Shown here piece by piece: positions 55,461-64,000 of a stretch of DNA of 64,000 bases. This DNA is from Anastatus disparis (Eukaryota; Arthropoda; Insecta; Hymenoptera; Eupelmidae), in assembly GCA_017163975.1 (NCBI GenBank), contig JAFFSR010000353.1, positions 3,566,501 to 3,630,500 on the forward strand, in the 5' to 3' direction. The notes beneath the pieces are model-generated. The model ran no database searches, was not told the origin of the DNA, and saw only the letters and a list, made by a program, of their open reading frames with translations. How positions within the stretch are numbered: the first letter of the stretch is position 1; the number at the start of each line of letters is the position of its first letter. The translations under genes were made by a program, and so were the position numbers.

Positions 55461-56521
55461 ATGCACCTGTTAGAGGAAAATCGCAAACTTAGGGAAATAA
55501 TAGTCACTTCGGAAAGGAATTTCTTGTCCACTCTAAATAATAAAATTGAAACGTATAATAAAACAATTAGTTGTGAATTTGATAATATTCCAACTTTTCT
55601 TAATAAGGAGTTTCACGGAATGGACAAGGGTTTCTTTGACCTTACAACCGGGGTAGCTGGCGTGGCGCAAGACGTCGTGGATCTCACGGGAATGAATGAG
55701 CATACATTACACACATCTAAATCTGTAGAAATGCCACGAACACCACACACTCATACTGTAATTAGTCAGGAGGAACCTCGTCAAGTTGAGACGGAGTGTG
55801 GCTCTGGGAGCGGTACATTAGTGATCTCTGGCGAATTTGACTGTTAACAGTTAATGTTGGGCCGGATGATTACGCCTGTGCCGTTCTTGGTACCATTCTT
55901 CCGGCAATCGAGCGTACAAATGTAATCTCAGTTAAGAAAATCGCTAAATATAATGATGTAAACGGGGTGTCTGCAGATCATGGGATCAATGGCGTCCCGG
56001 GGGGTTCGTTCTCATTGCTGGTTAGACTTTCTGAGGAGAACCTGGTGCATAAGGTGTTTGAGGCTAAACGACAATTCACTGGTTTTTCGACAGCGGATCT
56101 TAATCCCTCTCTCCTTCGCAGTCTTCCAGCCATCAAACGCCACGGCTTGATATTTATTAATGAATTTTTGCCTAAAGAAAAATATGTTAATTTTAAAGAG
56201 TTAAAAAAGTATGCAAAAGAAAAAGGCTTTAAATTTGTTTGGCACAGACATGGTAAATTTCTGGTGAGGAGGGAGAGAGGGGAGAGAGCTCACAAATTTT
56301 TTAATGAAAATGATTTAGATAATTTATTGACAGAAAGTAAGAAATTAAAAGACGATGTGCATGTAATTAATGTAAATTCTGAAACTCCATCGAATATTAA
56401 GTGCAATAATAATAATATATGTGATAATAATGAAGACTTTGAACATCAACGAAATATGTCGACAAATCAATTATTAAGTACAAATAATGGAATAACGTCG
56501 AGTGTGGCCTCTCCCCAATGA
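55461..56521 (+). pseudogene. retrotransposon B ORF1: coiled coil and FP-like C-domain, one frameshift
   Basis: The ATG at 55461 opens MHLLEENRKLREIIVTSERN, a coiled-coil start. The frame ends at 55847. The next frame, reached by a single shift near 55845, reads YACAVLGTILPAIERTNVIS and SFSLLVRLSEENLVHKVFEA, then HGLIFINEFLPKEKYVNFKE and KEKGFKFVWHRHGKFLVRRE. The last two blocks match the C-terminal domain of baculovirus FP-type proteins (K-G-F-K-F-V-W...G-K-F-x-V-R). The tail is Asn-rich. ORF1 proteins of this kind bind and chaperone element RNA. Confidence 0.75.
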
Positions 56522-59384
56522 CTGCACCGGGCCTCCTCTGAGAGTCGTACAGGGAGGAGGGGTGAACTGCGAGCGTGTTCTCTGAATGTGACTTCGTTGA
56601 GGGCTCACATTGGGCAGGTACGTAAGTTTCTAAGTGATGATCCTTCTTGCGACATATTTGGAGTGGCTGAGACCTGGCTGGGTCCATCTGTTTCGGATGA
56701 CGTCATTCGGGTCAAAGGGTATAAAGTATTCAGACAGGACAGAAACTTGCGTGGTGGAGGAGTTGCTTTGTATGTTAAAGACAATTTAAAGTGCACTATT
56801 TTGGCTACTTCGAATACTCAAACTAATCATAGTGAAGGTAAACCGGAGGTACCTGAGTATATTTTTTGTTCTGTGCAATTGGGCAGCTCCGAAGCCGTGT
56901 TGGTTTCTGTTATTTATCGACCTCCTGCAATTTCCTTTTTTAAAACTACCGATTTTTTGGATAACTTGAGAAATTTTGCTTCCGAATACTCTCATAAAAT
57001 TATAATGAGAGACCTGAATGCCGATCCCCTGCGTGAGAGCAATGATGCCAAATTTATTAATAAATTGTCGGCTGAGCTTTCGTTACAGTTGGTTCAGCAC
57101 GGTGCCACGCATCACACTCCAACGTCTCACACCTGGATGGACCTGATTCTTGTTGACGATAATGACACAGTACTTGACGCACGCAACTTACCGGCGAATT
57201 TTCACAGGCGACACAACTTAATTGATGTATGTATTTCTTGTCATCACATCAAGACAGATAATAAAATAATTAAGTATCGAAATTACAAAGATATCTGTCC
57301 AAACTTATTGGTACAGACTTTGGCCGGCTATGATTGGACGCCATTTACAGTTGGTACAGTTGACCCAGAATCTGCACTTGGCTGCCTCTGTGAGAACCTT
57401 ACGGCGGCAATACAAAATCTAGCGCCACTAAAAACACTTAAATCTGGTAAAGATAAATTTCCTTGGATTGATAAAGAGTTGTCGCAGATGCGGCACAAGA
57501 GAGATGCCACGTATCGTAGATTTAAACGGACGAAGGAAGAGCGATATCTTTCCGAATTTTTGCAGCTGCGTAAAATAACAGATTAACGGACGGAACAATC
57601 TAAAACAAATTATTATCATAATAGACTATTCGATGCTCTTGCTGGAGGTAATATCTGGAAGGAGTTAAAAGACCTGGGACTCCTGTCCGGACCTCAAGGG
57701 GACTTGAATGGATTCACTCCAGATGAGCTTAATGCACATTTTGCGGAGGTGTCAGTCTCGCCACACGATGATACTGCGGAACGTAAAAGGATTCGTTCTG
57801 AGTGTAGTGAAAGTAGTTCTGCCTTTGAGCCAATTAATATTAATGATGTAATCCTTGCAAATTCGCATTTTCTATCACAGGCTTGTGGCGAGGATGGCAT
57901 CCCGCAGAGTGTGATACTTAAAGTACTTCCGGTTATTGGAGAACATCTTGTGACTCTGTTCAATTCCTCTTTTGCACGGGGGTCTTCCCTTGCCTTTGGA
58001 AGCGCGCACGTATTGTGCCTTTAAAGAAGTGCCCTGCACCTAAAATGCCTAAAGATTTTAGGCCCATAGCAATATTATGTTTTCTTTCAAAGGTTCTCGA
58101 GAAAATTGCCCATGACCAACTGCAGGAGTATATTATGACACACAAAATACTTGACTCTTTGCAGGCTGGCTTCAGGAAGCATCATTCTACGCAGACTTCC
58201 ATACGTAAACTTACAGACGACATAAGATCAGGTCTTGACAAGAAACTTGCCACGATACTACTCCTATTTGACTTTAGTAAGGCATTCGACACGATCTCCC
58301 CTTCCAAATTGCTTGCGAGGCTTAGATTGATGGGGTTTTCTAGGGCTGCACTCGAGTGGATCAACTCCTATTCATCAGGTAGGAAAGAAATGGTTTCTAT
58401 ACATTTAAAAGAGAATTCGAATTGGCTAACAACCAATCTAGGAGTTCCACAGGGTTCAGTGCTGGGCCTCTGTTGTTCTGCCTTTACATTAATAACATAC
58501 GTGACACGCTCGACCCCTGTTGTGTCAAGCGCATATTATATGCTGATGACCTCCAAATCCATACTCAGGTCCCTTTTGAACATCTGAATGAAGGTAATCG
58601 TATTATGCAGAGGGCGGCCAGGGCGGTGTCGTGATGGGCTGTCGATGCTTCTCTCACATTAAATGCAAGCAAAACTAAGGCGATCGTTTTTGGCAGTAGT
58701 CGTTTTATGAATGACTTTTATGCTGGTGAGCCAAGAACGATTGAGCTTGAGGAAGGTGCCAGCATTTCTTTCTCTGATACCGTTACGAGCCTTGGTGTTG
58801 TGCTTGACGCTAAGTTGTCTTGGGAGCCGCATATTACTATGGTGACTAAAAAATTTTATAGGATAATGTATAGTTTACGGTTCTTTCGTCGGTATGCCAC
58901 TGAGGCCCTGCGTAAAGAACTCGCAGCCGCCTTGCTATTTCCGCACCTCGACTACTGCTCAGTAGTTCTGCTTGATGCTTCGCAGGGGCTGAGAAGACAA
59001 TTACAAAGACTACAAAATTCATGTGTGAGATATGTATTAGGCGTAGGATTGGGCGATTATATCTCTCCTCAAAGAGCTGCGCTTGGTTGGCTGCGTACTG
59101 ATTCAATGAGACAGTATTTTATGGCTGTACTTATGTACAAAATCGTGCGCATGAATACTCCCGAGTATCTAGTGAGTCTCTTCACTAGATATGTACTTAG
59201 GGTAGCGACTAGGGGAGAGATTAAGGACTTCGCGGTGCCCTTCATGCGTACTGAGACTGGAAGAAATTCCTTTCAAGTTCAAGGTGCGCATTTTTGGAAC
59301 TCCCTGCCTGCTTATATAAAAAATCTTCCATCGCTCGGCAGGTTTAAGTCGGCTTTGAGGACGTACTTACTCGACCTCGAGTGA
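56522..59384 (+). pseudogene. retrotransposon B ORF2: endonuclease and reverse transcriptase, few lesions
   Basis: The frame runs on from the ORF1 stop in the same register, with no obvious ATG. Endonuclease: ACSLNVTSLRAHIGQVRKF, DIFGVAETWLG, RGGGVALYVKDNL, SVIYRPPAI, IIMRDLNAD and TSHTWMDLILVDDND; the usual G-D-F-N reads R-D-L-N. Reverse transcriptase: DFRPIAILCFLSKVLEKIA, QAGFRKHHSTQTS, LLFDFSKAFDTI, LGVPQGSVLG, LLFCLYINNIRD and RILYADDLQIH, then LGVVLDAKLSWEPHI in the thumb. Lesions: a stop at 57584, a one-base gain in a G-run near 57977, a one-base loss near 58468 and a stop at 58632. No RNase H is present. Confidence 0.8.
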
Positions 59385-59989
59385 AATTAATTTTAAGTAT
59401 TTTAATTTTTGTGTTAATTTATTTTGTTTTGTCCAATATATAGATTTAAGGTGTAAATGTATTTATTAGCGTGAATGATGGATGAATGTATGCGGAAAGT
59501 ATGAGTGGTTCTGTTTTTATTAGAAGTCATGACATCTTCGGTATTGTTTTTATTCTTTTAATGTAATTATTATTTTATTTTTTAATTATTTACTATTACT
59601 TTGTTATTGTATTGTTCAATTTTATTTTTATAGTATTGTCCAATTTTATTTTTATTGATGTCATGACAGTAATTCCTTTTTTAAATTATGTATTTTAATT
59701 CAATGACTGAAAGATATTTAAGACTGTTTTTTATTGTAATTTATGTTTTCTGCGTATATTTAGAATAGTCTGTGATATCACTTTTACATGGTGACTTACT
59801 GATACAGTATTATATATTAATTATAATAATTGACTGTGATATCTTATCATATTATGTGCAATACTTGTTATAGAATTATTACTTACTATTTCATGTATTA
59901 CACGCCTTTTTGTACTCTTTCTACAAAATAAATAAATATCTATCTAACATCGATAAACGAGGGGAGACTGATCAAAATGAAAATCAAAG

Positions 59990-60175
59990 CATCTTTTTGC
60001 TATTTCAATTATTTTTAACGCTACAACGTTTAAACAAAAAGAGATACAAAAATCTTGTAAATCACTTTTTTGCGGCTTTTTAATACAAATACACCCGATT
60101 TTGAATCATGCTGTTTCGTTAATTACAACTTGAGATATTGTTAATTTAATACAAATTATCGGTATAGACCCGTAA
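59990..60175 (+). repeat. dispersed module, copy 2
   Basis: Same order of phrases as 55140-55310. It is preceded by ggggagactgatcaaaatga (59959), which is mirrored at 60810-60830. It forms the left arm of an inverted pair around 60263-60506. Confidence 0.7.
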
Positions 60176-60262
60176 AAAATTAGGTACAAAAATTAAATCT
60201 ATCAATCTATTTTTATAAATGATGAAAAATAAATAAAGAAATATACATAAATAAAGAGGTAA

Positions 60263-60506
60263 CCCATATGGGAAAAATTTCCGGAAATAATTGTAAATAA
60301 ATGTAAATAATTGTAAACAACTGTAAATAAGTGTTAAAAAATGGCAGAATTGAGACTGTTTTTACAATTATTCACAATTATTTACTATTATTTACACTTA
60401 TTTAGAGTTATTTATATTTATTTACAATTATTTACATTAATTAACTTATTTTTTACAATTATTTACTATTATTCACAGTTATTCACAGAAATTATTTCCA
60501 TATGGG
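60263..60506. mobile_element. short palindromic decamer-repeat element (CCCATATGG family)
   Basis: CCCATATGGGAAAAATTTCC on the left mirrors gaaattatttccatatggg on the right. The interior is a degenerate 10-bp repeat (attgtaaataa / ttatttacaa) with gcagaattgagac in the middle, the same phrase as in 2291-3153. It is 244 bp long, clearly the same family. The flanking dinucleotides do not give a clean TA duplication here. Confidence 0.7.
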
Positions 60507-60594
60507 AACGTTAAAATATTTTTACCTATAAAGAAAGAAACCTAAGTGGATTAAAAATGTTTCATAAAACCCAAGATATAGTCGAATTTTATCA

Positions 60595-60835
60595 AGCGCG
60601 ACGAGTTGATCTCGTCAATTTACAATAAATTAACAATATCTCAAGTTGTAATTAACGAAACGGCATGATTCAAAATCGGGTGTAATTGTTTTTAAAAAAC
60701 CACAAAAAAAGCATAATACAAGATTTTCGTAAAATACTTTTTTTCGTTTAATCGTTCTAGCGTTATAAACGATTGAAATAGCAAAAAGAGTGCTTTAATT
60801 TTCATTTTGATCAGTCTCCCTTTGTTTACCAATGT
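60595..60835 (-). repeat. dispersed module, copy 3 (inverted)
   Basis: aatatctcaagttgtaatta, tgattcaaaatcgggtgtaa, acaagattttcgtaaaatac and ttttgatcagtctccctttg are the reverse complement of the 59945-60175 arm. Confidence 0.7.
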
Positions 60836-61380
60836 TTGGCTGTATTCACAGTAGCATGGATGTTCGGCAATTCAAAATTCCACCTGTGATAAATTAATAA
60901 CGGTAAAATTTGCTCCAGTATGCTTAATCGTGGTTCATGATTATTCTTGAATCAACCATACGATACAAAATAACAATTTGATATTTTTTTATTTGTTAAG
61001 TATTTTATATACAATAGGAGTAAATACGTATAACAAGCCATATAGAGATACCGAGTAAACATTTCATTATTACACAGTAGCTTTTTTTGTGACCGTTTCA
61101 TTAATTATAAAAATACTTGATATCAACCAAAGATCGTTCTAGCAAATGTAATATGCATGCGAAAAGAGCTTGCATAAATTATTCACACTCGTGAAAAATC
61201 CCGTGGTTTTAAATCTGATTGCTACAACTAAGCGTTTAAAAGATGTATCCTCGATATACTTATATTTTATACAAGTTCTCGAAAATAGCCCTAGCGTCAA
61301 TCGCATTAGATGTGCATGTATGATACGATATAACCTATCTATTTACACGTGTTTTCTTGACTCGGTATAATATTATATAC
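60836..61380. other. no gene seen
   Basis: Non-coding sequence leading into the satellite. An open frame at 61170 has no supporting features. Confidence 0.4.
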
Positions 61381-62690
61381 ATAGTATGATACGACATAAC
61401 CAAGCTATTTACACGTGCATTCATCATTCGGTATACGATTATATATAACCTGGTATACGCGTATCAATAGCTAGATATAAGCTTACAGTAGTATCCTCGG
61501 TATGCATATACGTATAAATAACCAAGCTATTAACACGCGCACACACACCTCGGCATAGTAATCTCAGTACGCATACACGCGCATATAACCAAGCTATTTA
61601 CATGCGCATACTCACCGCGGTATGAACAGCTCGGTACACTATCATATTAACCAAGCTAAATGCACACCGCGGTATAAACAGCTTGGTATACTAGCATATC
61701 AATCACGCTAAATACACACTGCGGTATAAACAGCTCGGTATACTAGTATATTAACCGCGCTAAATATACACCGCCGTATAAACAGCTCGTTATACTAGTA
61801 TATTAACCGCGCTAAATATACACCGCGTTATAAACAGCTCGGTATACTAGCATATTAACCATGCTAAATATATACCACGGTATAAATAGCTCGGTACACT
61901 AGCATATTAACCGCGCTAAATATACACCACGGTATAAACAGCTCGGTACAATATTATTTCGCGCTATTTACCCGCGTATACATGCCTCGCTATACGAGCA
62001 TACGTGTATAAAAATAGCTCGGCATACTAGCATATTAACCGCGCTAAATATACACCACGGTATAAACAGCTCGGTACAATAGTATGCCGCGCTATTTACC
62101 CGCGTATACATACCTCGCTATACGAGCATAGACAACGAGGCATACGTGTGTAAATGTAGCTCGGTATACTGGCATATTAACCGTGTTAAATATACACCAG
62201 GGTATAAACAGCTCGGTACAATAGTATGCCGCACTATTTACCCGCGCATACATGACTTGCTGTACAAGCATATGTGTATAAAAATAGCTCGGTACACTAG
62301 CATATTAACCGTGCTAAATATACACCACGGTATAAACAGCTCGGTACAATATTATTCCGCGCTATTCACCCGCGTATACATGCCTCGCTATACGAGCATA
62401 GACAACGAGGCATATGTGTATAAAAATAGCTCGGTATACTAGCATATTAACCGCGTTAAATATACACCACGGTATAAACAGGTCGGTACAATAATATGCC
62501 GCGCTATTTACCCGCGTATACATGCCTTGCTATACGAGCATAGACAACGAGGTATACGTGTATAAAAACAGATCAGTACAATAGTATGCCGCGCTATTTA
62601 CCCGCGTTTACATGCCTTGCTATACGAGCATAGACAACGAGGTATACGTGTATAAAAGTAGCTCGGTATACACGTATATACACCTAGGTT
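61380..62690 (+). repeat. CG/TA-rich satellite with higher-order structure
   Basis: A basic 52-bp unit (agctcggtatactagcatat, taaccgcgctaaatatacac, cacggtataaac) repeats at 61732, 61784, 61836, 61888 and 61940, exactly 52 bp apart. From 61940 on it alternates with a longer unit (gccgcgctatttacccgcgt, atacatgcctcgctatacga, gcatagacaacgaggcatac), giving composite repeats. The left edge (61380-61730) is more diverged. Short dyads such as cctcgctatacgagcatag...aacgagg occur within units. Confidence 0.85.
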
Positions 62691-63030
62691 AACACATATG
62701 AACGCACGTATATTACGTGTGTCACGTTGATAATTTTATACTTGTCTCATGTGTTCCTAGATGCATCATGTATGTTCTCATATGAATGCGTGCAATCAAA
62801 CTTTAATATTTATTTAAATTAGGAAAAGGAGTTAAAAAACGTTTTATTTTTTTTTCCTCTGTGATAATTTATTTAGTTCCTCTGTGATAGTTTATGGTAA
62901 GAAATTGATGAGTTTTTATTTGTTTCTTAGAGGTTATGATATTGATATACACACGTTAAATTATTTTGTATATATACTGTATAAAGCATTATATTTCTGA
63001 TTTTTTTTTCAAATAATTGACAAAATGGTA
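62600..63030 (+). repeat. left arm of the satellite-edge palindrome
   Basis: From acccgcgtttacatgccttg through aacacatatgaacgcacgta to ctgtataaagcattatattt, this matches the reverse complement of 63555-64000 with small indels. Confidence 0.8.
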
Positions 63031-63046
63031 ATATTAGATGATACTA

Positions 63047-63552
63047 CACTGAGAAAAATTTATTTGGATCGAGTAAGGCTTAATTGAATCAATGAAATCC
63101 CTTAGGTGCGGGCGGCACATAAAATATTTCGTTACATTAATACAAACATTTTAATTGAGTCAAATAAATATTTCATTTTTTAAAATAAATATTTGATTCT
63201 ACTAAACATCACAAATATTGGTTGAATAAAATTAATTTATTGTTTTAAAAAAATTTTTTATTTATTCAAATGCATATTTGTTTTTCTAATTGCTTATTTC
63301 ATTACATCAATATGCATATAGTAACTGAATCAAATAATATTTTGTATTTTTAAATAAATATTTGACTTACTAAATGTCGCGAAGATTGATTCAATAAAAT
63401 TAATTCACTTTATTTAACAAAAAAAATTATCAATTAAAATATCTATTTGTTTTTCTAATTAATTATTTCATCATTTTAATGCTATATTGAAATTAAATAA
63501 GTTCAATATTTTATATTTTCAAATAAAAGTTTAATTTATTGAATATTGCAAA
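63047..63552 (-). mobile_element. fragment of the CACTGAGAAAAA element at the palindrome centre
   Basis: cactgagaaaaatttatttg then gtaaggcttaattgaatcaa, aatcccttaggtgcgggcgg and cacataaaatatttcgttac are the reverse complement of 9700-9784. The rest corresponds to the 167-bp array of that element. Only one terminus is present. Confidence 0.75.
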
Positions 63553-63554
63553 AA

Positions 63555-64000
63555 TTTTATCAATTATTTGAAAAAAAAATCAGAAATATAATGCTTTATA
63601 CAGTATATTTACAGAATAATTTAACTTGTGTATATCAATATCATAACCTCTAAGAAACAAATGAAAACTCATCAATTTCTTACCATAAACTATCACAGAG
63701 GAACTAAATAAATTATCACAGAGGAAAAAAAAATAAAACGTTTCTCAACTCCTTTTCTTAATTTGAATAAATATTAAAGTTTGATTGCACGTATTCATAT
63801 GAGAACATACATGATGCATCTAGGAACACATGCAGACGAACTTTGAGACGAGTATAAAATTATCAACGTGACACACGCAATATACGTGCGTTCATATGTG
63901 TTAACCTAGGTGTATATACGTGTATACCGAGCTATTTTTATACACGTATAACTCGTTGTCTATGCTCGTATAGCAAGGCATGTAAACGCGGCTAAATAGC
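63555..64000 (-). repeat. right arm of the satellite-edge palindrome, runs off the window
   Basis: Reverse complement of 62600-63030. It ends inside a satellite unit (tgtctatgctcgtatagcaa ggcatgtaaacgcgg), so an inverted satellite array probably continues beyond 64000. Confidence 0.8.

Larger units (their letters stand above)
55400..59945 (+). mobile_element. non-LTR retrotransposon B (CR1/Jockey-like), nearly full length
   Basis: ORF1 (55461-56521) and ORF2 (to 59384) are followed by a 560-bp 3' UTR ending in aataaataaatatctatcta, a short-repeat tail typical of CR1-like elements. Only a few lesions are present, so it is younger than element A. The copies of a dispersed module at 55140-55310 and 59990-60175 lie on either side of it. 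Confidence 0.8.

Noticed and set aside
62146..62442. Open frame through the satellite
   Set aside because: It follows the satellite repeat and has no protein features.

Overview
ORGANISM. This looks like nuclear DNA of an insect. It is very AT-rich and almost wholly non-coding, with GT-AG exons, long TA and TG microsatellites, non-LTR retrotransposons of arthropod type, a gypsy-like gag relic and many foldback elements. One exon encodes a conserved chromatin regulator (Ash1). A hymenopteran such as a parasitoid wasp would fit, but that is inference; nothing here identifies the species. LAYOUT. 1-2,050: a C2H2 zinc-finger exon, then exon-sized fragments of a second gene that may be OB-fold/RPA-like, broken at A-runs. 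2,050-17,900: nested inverted-repeat DNA. Arms of about 1.2 kb (3,370-4,560 and 16,515-17,716) enclose a 3.4-kb element with two tandem arrays, a 4.5-kb foldback element, and several small palindromic elements flanked by TA or TTAA. 19,851-22,976: a terminal-inverted-repeat transposon carrying broken pieces of an arthropod transposon protein, some of them present twice in opposite orientation. 23,275-26,427: a decayed gypsy-type gag and a likely LTR. 26,797-31,000: two weak exon candidates, one TTAA element and a short miRNA-like hairpin. 32,640-42,625: two related non-LTR retrotransposons head to head. The plus-strand copy is nearly full length but is split by an 847-bp solo LTR with an exact ACTG target duplication. 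43,870-48,870 and 55,400-59,945: two further non-LTR elements (CR1/Jockey-like, with baculovirus-FP-like ORF1). 49,051-50,100: two copies of a TTAA foldback element. 50,212-50,538: the Ash1 exon (PHD finger and start of BAH). 50,751-52,440: a TG microsatellite followed by a satellite of about 162 bp. 54,090-54,873: an AGCT-containing tandem array and another TTAA element. 59,945-60,840: inverted modules around a small palindromic element. 61,380-64,000: a CG/TA-rich satellite that turns back on itself as a large palindrome running off the window. HOW IT FITS TOGETHER. The window is best read as a transposon-filled gene neighbourhood. The Ash1 exon is the only clear host coding sequence, and its flanking introns appear to be long and packed with repeats. 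The most distinctive signals are (i) palindromic TA-flanked elements whose interior is a 10-bp repeat, in two apparently related families, (ii) a TTAA-flanked foldback family with at least four bounded copies, (iii) TA microsatellites that seem to have collected TA-targeting insertions, and (iv) the satellite palindrome at the right edge. Coordinates of repeat edges were read by eye and may be off by several bases.
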